From: Firmicutes bacterium UBA5486
GTDB taxonomy: Bacteria > Bacillota > UBA4882 > UBA10575
Reading direction: 5' to 3'
Assembly: GCA_002427045.1 (NCBI GenBank)
Contig: DIPO01000058.1
Location: 1 to 31,394 of the forward strand
Length of the DNA stretch: 31,394 nt
Shown here: positions 1 through 7,483 of the stretch, in pieces
Numbering within the stretch: position 1 is the first letter of the stretch
Layout: each line of letters starts with the position of its first letter
Notes under the pieces: model-generated
Seen by the model: only the letters and a program-made list of their open reading frames with translations
Database searches by the model: none
Told to the model about the DNA's origin: nothing
Program-made: the position numbers and the translations under genes

Positions 1-1
1 A

Positions 2-997
2 GTTTTATGCAACGCTAGTGATGTTGGTTATACCGAAAGCGGCGGTAATGAAATAGTAATTCAGCATAGTGATAATTTATTGACCAGGTATGCACATCTT
101 GATGAAATTAATGTGAAAGAGGACCAATTTGTTAAAGATGGAGAAAAGATTGGTACAATGGGTAACACCGGAACAGTATATTCAACCAATGGTGGAGATG
201 GTAGCCACATGCATTTTGAGGTAATAGAGAATGGTCAAAGAGTAGACCCAAATAAATATTTAAATCTAAACCGGGCTAAATATCAAGCAGGAGATTATGG
301 TAGTACTTATGGTTCCAGTTCTGCATACGGGTCTAATACCAGCACGTATGGAAGTACAGGTACGAGTACATATGGAGGTTCTGGTGGTGGAAGTGGTTGG
401 TATTGGCATGACATAGAAGGTGGAACCATTTTGTATGATGAAGAAGGAAATAGACTATATTATACACCAGATCCCAGTAGAAAGGATCCGTATGCGGGTG
501 ATCCTTATGAAGTCAGTTCTACCTATGAAGGTACTAGTAGTGGTGGTGTCGAAAAAAAGCTTCCCGATGATCCGGATTTAAGTGACTATGACCATAAATT
601 TGAGCCATTAATTTTTACTACAAGCCTAAGGGATTATATTGGTGATCGTGTTTCTGATTTTATTATTGATAAACTTTTAGGGCCTGTGTCAAAATTAGCT
701 GCTGCATTTGGTAATAATAAAATATCTTCGGGAAGTACAATAGCAGTTAACTCCAGGCTAATAGCTAATAATGATAATAATACAATTACGGGACATTATA
801 GTATAACTTGCACCAAAGTGACAGCTAACGATGCTTTTGATGGTTTATATACTAGTACAATAACTGAAAGTGGAACTGAAGTATATTCTTTTGTAGGATA
901 TAATGATTATGGCCAATTGTTATTTAAACATAATAATATGAATTTCACATACAGCGAGATTTATGCTAAGTTTAATCCGGAAAATTTTCAAAGATAG
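2..997 (+). CDS. M23-family peptidoglycan endopeptidase with extra C-terminal domain (5' end outside window)
   Basis: The reading frame is open from the left window edge, so the gene starts upstream; the TTG near position 80 is internal. The visible part begins in the beta-sheet core of an M23 (lysostaphin-type) metallopeptidase. A TRYAHL segment and an SHMHFEV segment match the family's Y-x-H-L strand and catalytic/zinc H-x-H motif; the first zinc-binding HxxxD motif would lie outside the window. M23 enzymes cleave peptide cross-links of peptidoglycan outside the membrane. After the catalytic core comes a low-complexity linker of repeated Tyr-Gly-Ser/Thr units (about 301-405). A C-terminal domain follows (about 735-990) that is clearly related to the end of the next gene, an LRR protein about 40 bases downstream, so the two are probably co-transcribed. 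The C-terminal domain is unrecognised; it may anchor or sort the protein. Confidence 0.85.
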   Translation, partial: VLCNASDVGYTESGGNEIVIQHSDNLLTRYAHLDEINVKEDQFVKDGEKIGTMGNTGTVYSTNGGDGSHMHFEVIENGQRVDPNKYLNLNRAKYQAGDYGSTYGSSSAYGSNTSTYGSTGTSTYGGSGGGSGWYWHDIEGGTILYDEEGNRLYYTPDPSRKDPYAGDPYEVSSTYEGTSSGGVEKKLPDDPDLSDYDHKFEPLIFTTSLRDYIGDRVSDFIIDKLLGPVSKLAAAFGNNKISSGSTIAVNSRLIANNDNNTITGHYSITCTKVTANDAFDGLYTSTITESGTEVYSFVGYNDYGQLLFKHNNMNFTYSEIYAKFNPENFQR

Positions 998-1037
998 ATA
1001 GTTAGGAAGGTATTTTTAAAAAAGGAGGAGGATTAAT

Positions 1038-2477
1038 ATATATAAAGATAATAAAGTTATATCATGGTTAATTATTATACTATATGTATTTCTATTTGGT
1101 ACAAATCTGTATTCTAATGACTTGGATGAAGAATATATCTTTTTAAAGAATAAAGGGTTAGAAGCTGTAATAAGAGATAAAATTTCTAAGCCCGATGGTT
1201 CAATAACGAGAAGTGATCTGAAAACAATTCGGGAATTACAGATCGGACATGGCCAAGTAGAGTCACTAAACGGCATAGAAGCTTTAGAAAATCTTGAAAT
1301 CCTTCGTATTTCCACGCAACTTGAAGATATTACCCCACTAGCTGCCCTAATGAATTTAGAACTCTTAGATTTGAGTAATTGTATGAATATCAGCGACCTA
1401 TCTCCACTGGCCGAATTGTACAAACTGGAAAAATTGGCTGTGCGTGGTAATGAGATAGTTAACATTGAACCAATAGCTAAATTGTTCAATCTACATAATC
1501 TGGATTTATCGATCAATGAGATAAAGGATCTTCAACCACTATCCCATTTAACCCAATTAGAACTTTTGAATATTGGTTCTAACAATATTGTTGATTTGTC
1601 TCCCTTATCCGGGCTAACTAATTTGAAGAATCTTAATCTCTATTCGAATAATGTTAGCTGTATTGAATCTTTAGGCGCATTAACAAACCTTTGGAAATTG
1701 AATTTGTCAAATAATGAGATCGATGATCTGGATCCTTTGTGTAATTTGAAACATTTAACCAGTTTAACGCTGACCAGGAATAATATTTCTGATCTCGGTG
1801 TGTTAGAAAATCTATCTGAATTACAATGGTTAGACATCAGTGATAATCCAATTCAAGATATTACACCATTAACAGATCTAACCTCGCTAACTGATTTATT
1901 CCTTTATAACCTGGGAGTTAAGGATATTAATCCTTTAGCAAAGCTGGATAAGATCATTCAATTAAACTTAGCTGATAATCACATTCAAGACCTCTCTGCA
2001 TTAGCAGGGCTTAAAGAGTTAAAAATATTAAATTTAAGCGGGAATCAAATATCGGATCTTAAGCCCTTACAGAGCTTACTAAATTTAGAAAAATTGTTTT
2101 TAACCCCCGCCATTTACGACAGTTTTACTAAATTTGGCCCGATCAATATTGAAGCTCAGGAAATAAGAATCAGTTTAGATTCCGCTGTAGAAGTTGATGC
2201 TGAACATGACAGCATTACGGCGCTTTATAGTATAACAGCAATGAAAATCACGGCTAATGATACTTTTGATGGTATATATACTACAACAGATACTAGAAGC
2301 GTAGCCGAGAAATATAGTTTTATCGGATATAATGATTCCGGCCAAAGGTTATTTGAACGCAAGGGGATTAATTTTACCTATGAAGAAATCACTAATATGT
2401 ATAATTTCGAAAATTATTTGGTAACGCCGAATTCGTTCGATCCTTCGATCCTTGATAATTTTTCATTCCAGATGTAG
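1038..2477 (+). CDS. Secreted leucine-rich-repeat protein (LRR-1), atypical start codon
   Basis: This encodes an internalin-like protein with about a dozen 22-residue LRRs of the form L-x-x-L-x-L-x-x-N-x-I-x-D-x-x-P-L. An N-terminal cap carries the motif KPDGSITRSDL. The last 85 or so residues drop the LRR pattern and match the C-terminal domain of the preceding M23 peptidase (shared blocks TAND-x-FDG, GYND-x-GQ, NFTY-x-EI). The first conventional start in frame is TTG at 1122, but it would discard a clear signal peptide encoded just upstream (a hydrophobic run WLIIILYVFLFG, about 1065-1100). A strong AAGGAGGAG site at 1022-1030 is correctly spaced for ATA at 1038. I therefore place the start there; ATT at 1032 is the alternative. 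No LPxTG anchor is seen. The ligand is unknown; the role is probably extracellular binding. Confidence 0.8.
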   Translation: MYKDNKVISWLIIILYVFLFGTNLYSNDLDEEYIFLKNKGLEAVIRDKISKPDGSITRSDLKTIRELQIGHGQVESLNGIEALENLEILRISTQLEDITPLAALMNLELLDLSNCMNISDLSPLAELYKLEKLAVRGNEIVNIEPIAKLFNLHNLDLSINEIKDLQPLSHLTQLELLNIGSNNIVDLSPLSGLTNLKNLNLYSNNVSCIESLGALTNLWKLNLSNNEIDDLDPLCNLKHLTSLTLTRNNISDLGVLENLSELQWLDISDNPIQDITPLTDLTSLTDLFLYNLGVKDINPLAKLDKIIQLNLADNHIQDLSALAGLKELKILNLSGNQISDLKPLQSLLNLEKLFLTPAIYDSFTKFGPINIEAQEIRISLDSAVEVDAEHDSITALYSITAMKITANDTFDGIYTTTDTRSVAEKYSFIGYNDSGQRLFERKGINFTYEEITNMYNFENYLVTPNSFDPSILDNFSFQM

Positions 2478-2565
2478 AATCAAGGCCTAAAAAAGCGACC
2501 GTAACAGGATCAGAAATTGCAATAAAAGGTATAAAGGGGAAACATGCATAAAAAAAGCGGATATA

Positions 2566-2706
2566 ATGGCATTGTTCTCGAAGATATTTGGACTCTATTT
2601 ATTGGTGCGAGCGCTGGAGTCCTTACCGCAAATAGGATTAATTACAGTCAATCTATATTTGATCCCTCAAAATCAAAGAATCACTTATCTACTCGGGGGT
2701 GTTATC
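2566..2706 (+). pseudogene. Fragment of a small membrane protein gene
   Basis: From ATG 2566 a frame encodes about 48 residues that look like two hydrophobic helices (segments LYLLVRALESLPQIGL and YLLGGVIPL). The frame then runs into DNA that matches another gene family in a different frame (the beta-propeller relic at 2711). No convincing ribosome site precedes ATG 2566. I do not recognise the family. The abrupt loss of membrane-protein character at about 2706 and the chimeric downstream sequence suggest a truncated remnant. An overlapping frame starting at 2544 has a better ribosome site but no protein-like character. Confidence 0.35.
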
Positions 2707-2710
2707 CCAT

Positions 2711-2746
2711 TATGCAATCCAGGGAGACAGCGGGGGACTGGCGATG
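2711..2746 (+). pseudogene. C-terminal relic of a PQQ-type beta-propeller protein
   Basis: Translated from 2711 this stretch reads YAIQGDSGGLA. That is nearly the motif LFAQGDSGGLA at the end of the beta-propeller protein encoded at 7484-8452. DNA identity to about 8330-8352 is also high over the core. Nothing of the remaining propeller is present, so this is a scar left by loss of a second propeller gene. Confidence 0.55.
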
Positions 2747-2754
2747 GAATTCGT

Positions 2755-3492
2755 TTAATTTATTTCCGCGAAAACTTCCGGCATGGGTACGGTAAGGCCT
2801 GTAAAATACGTTGAATTGGTGGTGTCCTTTTCGCCAAAGGTTTGCATGCTTTCGATTTCTCGATCTTTGGTAAAGGTGTATTGCACAACGGTTTTGTTTT
2901 CCGGATCGACGATCCAGTACTCGCCGACTCCGCTTTTCAGGTAGAGGTTTAATTTTATCGCCAGATCCTTTCCTCGGGTCGAAGGGGAGAGCACCTCCAC
3001 AAGTAATGTGGGGGTTCCTTCGTATTTGCTTTCCGTCGTAACTTTCTCCTCGTCGCAGATGACCATGATGTCCGGTTGTACCACATTTGGATCTTCTTCA
3101 AATTTAGTCGCCAAACCGAAAAGCTTGATATCAAGCGGAGCGGTTAGGGAACGGCAGGGTTTACCTTTGAAATACCGGTGAAAATGCCAAGCGATCTCGT
3201 TAACTACGATTTGATGCTTTTAACTGGGTGAGGCCAGCAGATAAACCTCGCCAGCAATCAGTTCGTAGCGTTGATCGGAGGACTCGACCAGTACCATGTA
3301 TTCTTCATAGCTGATTCTTCGGGTTGAATGATAGCTTTTCGCCTCTTCATGGACGATAAAGAAATCCGGTTCTGTGTAACGGACCAGTTTGACGACGCTT
3401 TTCCCGTTTTTCACCACAATAATATCTTTCTGCTCGGTTAGGGCTAAATACTTCCCGAAAGCATTCTGTAGGTCAGTAGTGGTCACACGCAT
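2755..3492 (-). pseudogene. Phd/YefM antitoxin domain fused to Uma2-type nuclease, interrupted by one stop codon
   Basis: Read from ATG at 3492 on the minus strand, residues 1-45 or so are a Phd/YefM antitoxin-like DNA-binding domain (TTTDLQNAFGKYL, IIVVKNGKSVVKLV). The rest is a Uma2 (DUF820) PD-(D/E)xK nuclease-like domain: ISYEEYMVLVES, then PDIMVICD, VEVLSPSTRGKD, and GVGEYWIVDPE. The frame is continuous over 246 codons except for a single TAA at 3220-3222, just where Uma2 proteins usually read ASP-S/T-xx-HQ. The residues after the stop (KHQIVVNEIAWHF) continue the family pattern. The total length fits a complete Phd plus Uma2 protein. A strong AGGAGG precedes the start. It is most likely a recently killed gene. 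The region looks GC-richer than the LRR genes on either side, which hints at a separate origin. Reinitiation downstream at the codon ending at 3114 is unlikely to give a working enzyme. Confidence 0.8.
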
Positions 3493-3647
3493 GGGATCTC
3501 CTCCTGTCTTTATAGGTATAATTACAATCTAACAATAGCTAAAAGGCAATGATACCATAGCTAATCCCAGCGTAACGTTGTAGGCCATTTTGTATAGAGA
3601 ATAAAAAAAATAAAAGCCTATTCAATAAAAACGAAAGGAAGTAAACA

Positions 3648-5048
3648 ATGGGTAAGCGAGCTTATCGTATATTGTTATCCTTAACCATTATCACGATAAT
3701 AGTTATTTCGGTAGCTTCATATACCCAAGCAGATGCGGAAGAAAAGATTGGAGAAGGTATAGTAGTTTTTGAAGAACAAAATTTTGAGCAATTTATGCTT
3801 AAAAGATTAGATAAGGATAATGGCCCCATCTTTAAAAAGGAGATTACAAATATTGAGGAATTATTCATTCCTTCTCATACAAAATATGAGATTCGGTCAC
3901 TTGAGGGGAAACAAAATATAACAAATTTAAGCTATTTAAGTATTGACAGTAATAATATATGGGATTTAACTCCCCTTCCAAAGCTGGCACAATTGGAAAT
4001 TTTGGAGATTACACGTAACTGTGTTGTGGATGCTAGTCCGTTAGCAGGGTTAAAAAATTTGAAGAGATTAACAATAGATGGTAAGTATGCTTTTACCAAA
4101 TCTAATCAAATTACGACATATCAAATTGATAACATTAATTTTCTCAAAGAATTAAAAAGCCTGGAGTATATAGATTTAGGCAAGCATAATATTAGCGATT
4201 TAACGCCTTTAGCGGGGTTGATAAAATTAAAGCAACTAAAATTATTTGGTTGTAAAGTCGACAGTTTAGAACCATTAACCGGGTTAGAAGATTTATTCTA
4301 CCTTGACCTAGAAGAAAACCATATAAAAGATATAACCCCATTATCAAGTCTAGATAACCTGGGATTTCTGAATCTAGACTCTAATGATATTGAAAATATA
4401 TTAGCACTCTCTAATTTAAATGGGCTTGTAAAGCTGTCATTAAGGAATAATAAGATTACAGACACTGAATCTCTCAGTAATATGGCTAATTTGGAGGAGC
4501 TAGATATTGGAAATAATAATATTAACGATTTAAGTCCATTAAAAAAGCTAGCCAACCTGACATATTTAAACATTAGCGGTAATCCAGTAGAAAATATACA
4601 GGTTATGTCCAATTACGAGAATTTGGAAAGACTCAATGCTCTTGATTGTCAGATACAGGATATTAGCCCCATTAATGATTTGATTTACTTAGAATTGTTG
4701 TATATGGATAATAATAACATTAACAATCTAGAACCATTAATATTCCTATTGAATCTGGAAACATCAAAATTAGCTAATAATAATATTAAGGATATCGAAC
4801 CATTAAAATATCTTATAAAGCTACAGAAGCTTTCTTTAGAAAATAATAATATTAGTGACATTACTCCATTGCGTAATTTAGTGAATCTGGAAAGTATAGA
4901 CTTATCTGGGAATAACATAACGGACTTAAGTCCATTGCTGAGAGTGAGAAACCTGACGAAATTATATATTAAAAACAATAGGCAGCCTCTTGACTTCGAA
5001 ATAATTAAAAGGTTGATCGATCGAGGTGTTAGGGTGGAGATCTATTAA
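3648..5048 (+). CDS. Secreted leucine-rich-repeat protein (LRR-2)
   Basis: The 466-residue protein starts at ATG 3648 after an AAAGGAAG ribosome site. Residues 1-30 or so form a signal peptide: basic MGKRAYR, a hydrophobic core, then an AxA-like site near TQADA. A degenerate cap follows, ending in the SLEGK segment. About 15 LRRs of 22 residues fill the rest, typically ending NNNI-x-D-(L/I)-x-PL. Such LRRs (internalin and bacterial SDS22-like) form curved binding scaffolds. No anchor, catalytic domain or C-terminal partner domain is present, unlike LRR-1, and the protein ends shortly after the last repeat (RGVRVEIY). It is probably released or held non-covalently at the surface. Many antisense frames within it are products of the periodic repeat sequence. 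The ligand is unknown. Confidence 0.85.
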   Translation: MGKRAYRILLSLTIITIIVISVASYTQADAEEKIGEGIVVFEEQNFEQFMLKRLDKDNGPIFKKEITNIEELFIPSHTKYEIRSLEGKQNITNLSYLSIDSNNIWDLTPLPKLAQLEILEITRNCVVDASPLAGLKNLKRLTIDGKYAFTKSNQITTYQIDNINFLKELKSLEYIDLGKHNISDLTPLAGLIKLKQLKLFGCKVDSLEPLTGLEDLFYLDLEENHIKDITPLSSLDNLGFLNLDSNDIENILALSNLNGLVKLSLRNNKITDTESLSNMANLEELDIGNNNINDLSPLKKLANLTYLNISGNPVENIQVMSNYENLERLNALDCQIQDISPINDLIYLELLYMDNNNINNLEPLIFLLNLETSKLANNNIKDIEPLKYLIKLQKLSLENNNISDITPLRNLVNLESIDLSGNNITDLSPLLRVRNLTKLYIKNNRQPLDFEIIKRLIDRGVRVEIY

Positions 5049-5079
5049 AACAGGAAAAAGCGAATGGGGAGGATTTGAA

Positions 5080-5234
5080 ATGGGGAAGCACAAGATCTTA
5101 CTTGGGTTAATTGCCCTCATCGCGGTTTTAATTTTTAGTACTAATCTGTAAGCCCAATGGTACAATTACGAGAAGTGATTTAAAAACGATTGGGGAATTA
5201 CAGATCGGACATGACCAAGTAGTCACTAAACGGT
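5080..5234 (+). pseudogene. Relic of a fourth LRR gene (signal peptide plus cap fragment)
   Basis: ATG 5080 follows a GGGGAGG ribosome site and encodes a 23-residue signal peptide (MGKHKILLGLIALI...) that hits TAA at 5149. The DNA then continues as the N-terminal cap of LRR-1: positions 5150-5231 match about 1187-1273 of LRR-1 almost base for base. Relative to LRR-1 it lacks about 77 bases, with the dinucleotide TA at both edges of the gap, and a further 2 bases near 5221. It stops abruptly at about 5234, where IS-like sequence begins. This is the start of a lost LRR-1 paralogue. Confidence 0.8.
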
Positions 5235-5485
5235 CGGTATTTGTCAAGATAGTTGTTGCTTTAATTAATCAGCGGTCCCCGTTTTCACACTATTATGTTC
5301 GTTAGTTGGGTTAAGCGCAACTTGATCAATCCATGTCCAATCTCTTGTTCCTTTTGACCATCTTTCGGGGTTCCTGGTACGGGCTGCTTTGTAAACCAGA
5401 TCCCGCCCAGGCGGCGGCTTCTGCTAAGGCTTTTTCTTTATGCTGAAGTTCCCTTGAAAGGTCTTTAATTGTTTCTTTATGGGTT
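5235..5485 (-). mobile_element. IS3-family transposase relic (OrfA and OrfB fragments joined by deletion)
   Basis: On the minus strand, from about 5480 downward, one frame reads IKDLSRELQHKEKALAEAAA. That is the C-terminal coiled region typical of IS3-family OrfA. In another frame from about 5400 to the stop at 5265 it reads VYKAARTRNPERW...TRDW...VALNP, the C-terminal end of the IS3-family OrfB integrase. The catalytic DDE core between them is missing, so an internal deletion joined the two ends near 5413. The stretch 5235-5264, beyond the OrfB stop, should hold the IS end (TTGTCAAGATAGTTG). The element cannot move by itself. One side abuts the LRR relic, the other the start of LRR-3. Confidence 0.7.
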
Positions 5486-5510
5486 TATAAACGATCAGCC
5501 GATCAAAAAA

Positions 5511-6794
5511 ATGAGTAGGAAAAAATTAATAATATTTATGTTTACAGTTATTTTAGTTGGTTTTTATTCTTGCCCAGGATTATCTTTTGAAGAAAAAGAG
5601 GAAATTATTTTTAAAGATTATCCTTTAGAAGAAGTTGTAAGAAAATTGATTGATAAACCTGAGGGTACCTTATATAGAGAAGATCTTAGAAATATCTCTA
5701 AATTTATTATACCGCCAGGGACTTCCAGTCTTGAGGGCATTCAATATTTAGAAAGTGTAAAAGAGTTATGGGTTATAGAAACAGATATTGAGGATTTCCA
5801 ATTAATATCTTCTTTAGAGAAATTAGAGCGTTTATATATGTATTATAATAATATAGATGATATCAAATTTCTTGCTCGGTTGACTAATTTAAAAGAACTA
5901 AGAATTCAGTGTAGGTCCGTAGGACAAATTAGAATTAATATTTCTCCTGTTTCAAACTTGCGGAATTTAAGATCCCTCGAATTAGCTTTCCTCGATTTGG
6001 GGGATATTACTTCCTTAGCAAATTTAAAGAGTCTCAAACATCTAAGTTTACCAGGAAATACTATAAAAGATTTGGGGCCATTGGTAGACCTAACAGAACT
6101 TGAGCATTTAAACCTTTTTTCAAATGATATTATAGATGTTGATGCTTTATTAAGATTGACTAATTTAAAAGAATTACATTTATCAATGAACAATATTTCA
6201 GATATATCTCCTTTAATAAACTTAACCGAACTCGAAAAATTGATTTTATATGATAATAAGATAAAAAATATTAGTGCTATTAAAGGAATGACCAAACTAA
6301 AGAATCTAAATATTAGTGCCAACCTGATAGAGGATTTATCTCCTGTGTCTCAATGTAATCACTTAATAATTTTAAATGTAGCAAAAAATCTTATTACAAG
6401 TGTGGAACCTATATCAAATCTTACTAATTTAAAGAGCCTTACACTGGCTTTAAATGATTTGAATGATATTACCCCTCTTTCAAGTTTAACTAGATTAGAA
6501 CGCGTGGATTTAAATAAGACAAGGATCAGGAGTATAGAACCTTTGACAGAGGCCAGGAGGTTAAAAGAATTAGATCTTTCCAATTTAGCAGAAGTAGATG
6601 ATTTATATTTATTAAGGAAGTTTCCCTTGTTAGAACGTTTAGAGCTGTGCAAAACCAGGGTTAAAGATCCCTCCTTTTTAATTGAAATGTTAAGTTTAAA
6701 GTATGTAGACTTAAGGGGGAGTCAGGCTAATATAGAAGGGAACGAACAGGTTAATGCTTATATAAAGGAGTACAATATTAAAGTAATGCAGTAA
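5511..6794 (+). CDS. Secreted leucine-rich-repeat protein (LRR-3)
   Basis: I place the start at ATG 5511, giving 427 residues. An in-frame TTG at 5469 would add residues encoded by IS relic DNA and spoil the signal peptide. The N-terminus is MSRKKLIIFMFTVILVG with a cleavage region near SCPGLSF; the Cys context is not a good lipobox. The N-terminal cap (EEVVRKLIDKPEGTLYREDL) is recognisably the same as in LRR-1. It is followed by about 14-15 LRRs of 22 residues. No anchor or extra C-terminal domain is seen. There is no clear ribosome site upstream of 5511, because the IS relic ends about 25 bases before the start. The original promoter may therefore have been replaced, and expression is uncertain. 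Function is probably extracellular binding, ligand unknown. Confidence 0.8.
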   Translation: MSRKKLIIFMFTVILVGFYSCPGLSFEEKEEIIFKDYPLEEVVRKLIDKPEGTLYREDLRNISKFIIPPGTSSLEGIQYLESVKELWVIETDIEDFQLISSLEKLERLYMYYNNIDDIKFLARLTNLKELRIQCRSVGQIRINISPVSNLRNLRSLELAFLDLGDITSLANLKSLKHLSLPGNTIKDLGPLVDLTELEHLNLFSNDIIDVDALLRLTNLKELHLSMNNISDISPLINLTELEKLILYDNKIKNISAIKGMTKLKNLNISANLIEDLSPVSQCNHLIILNVAKNLITSVEPISNLTNLKSLTLALNDLNDITPLSSLTRLERVDLNKTRIRSIEPLTEARRLKELDLSNLAEVDDLYLLRKFPLLERLELCKTRVKDPSFLIEMLSLKYVDLRGSQANIEGNEQVNAYIKEYNIKVMQ

Positions 6795-6835
6795 AAGAAT
6801 AACTATATTTAAACTAGTGGAGTAATTTAATACTT

Positions 6836-6953
6836 GAGGTAATTGCATAATTACCTTTGGCATTCATTCAACCACAATATATAGTGTTTAACTTTTATTA
6901 GGCTATCAATATATTGTGGCTGAATCTTAAATAATTTAATTATCAATTCCCTA
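6836..6953. repeat. Palindromic intergenic repeat, copy A
   Basis: This is an imperfect palindrome of about 118 bases. The inner arms at 6866-6882 and 6909-6925 pair at 16 of 17 positions (ATTCAACCACAATATAT against its complement). The outer ends also mirror each other (GGTAATTGCATAATTA on the left, TAATTATCAATTCCC on the right). The same arms recur in copies near 13510 and 28294. It lies between LRR-3 and the next gene and could fold into a long hairpin in RNA. Confidence 0.7.
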
Positions 6954-6976
6954 ACTTATAAAATAGGGGGTATAGA

Positions 6977-7403
6977 ATGATACATGGAAAAAGATTATTA
7001 TTATTATTTATATTCATTATATTATTATATTCCTACTCCGGATTAACTTATAATGAAAAGAATAGAATAGAGAAAACCCCAGGTTTATCGTGGATATATA
7101 ACTGTGATTATGTAGAAGAAAAGCTTTATATAAGTAAAAAAGATATAGAAGGCACTATAAGTATCTGGACATATATTAACGGTTGCAATGATGGTAGTAT
7201 TACTGTAGGTTATAAGCTTACATAATATTTCAATTGTGTCGCAAGTAGGTAATCAGGGCAACCCTACTCATATCATTGATTGTAGTGGCGGAAAAGGTGT
7301 TGCTGAAAGAGAAGTTCCCAATTCATGGTTTGATAGAAACCCCGAGTATTTTGCTCCGAGCGGTTCATCTGGTGGTGGAAAACCCTTTGATTTTGTTTAT
7401 TAA
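6977..7403 (+). pseudogene. Secreted NlpC/P60-like hydrolase gene, frameshifted and incomplete
   Basis: ATG 6977 follows a GGGGG ribosome site and encodes a signal peptide (MIHGKRLLLLFIFIILL) like that of LRR-3, with a similar sequence after it (SGLTYNEKN compared with PGLSFEEKE). The frame stops at 7225. From 7209 another frame carries on to TAA 7401 and reads HNISIVSQVGNQGNPTHI, then IDCSGGKGVAERE and SWFDRNPEYF. That resembles the C-terminal half of NlpC/P60 (C40) peptidases, with the catalytic His in the HxxIV motif. The N-terminal DCSGF block with the catalytic Cys is not found, so the gene has lost its front catalytic part and has a +1 frame change at about 7210-7222. Assignment of the C-terminal half rests on motif shape only. 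Confidence 0.55.
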
Positions 7404-7483
7404 AGATTTAACCCAGGAATGTGTTTTCAGAGTTTATAAAAACTTTCCAAATGGTTAAACATAAAAGTGAGGAGGATGTTTTT

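Noticed and set aside
2544..2795. 83-residue frame starting at ATG 2544
   Set aside because: It has a reasonable ribosome site but no hydrophobic or family pattern, while the overlapping frame at 2566 and the relic at 2711 explain the DNA better.
5906..6652. Long minus-strand frames inside the LRR genes (also at 3662, 4298 and 4685)
   Set aside because: They mirror the 22-residue periodicity of the sense LRR genes, lack ribosome sites and have no recognisable motifs.
7205..7230. Programmed frameshift in the NlpC-like gene
   Set aside because: No slippery heptamer or stimulating structure was seen, and the catalytic-Cys block is missing anyway.
7276..7458. 60-residue frame downstream of the NlpC-like fragment
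   Set aside because: The overlapping frame that ends at 7403 has clear protein-family character; this one does not.
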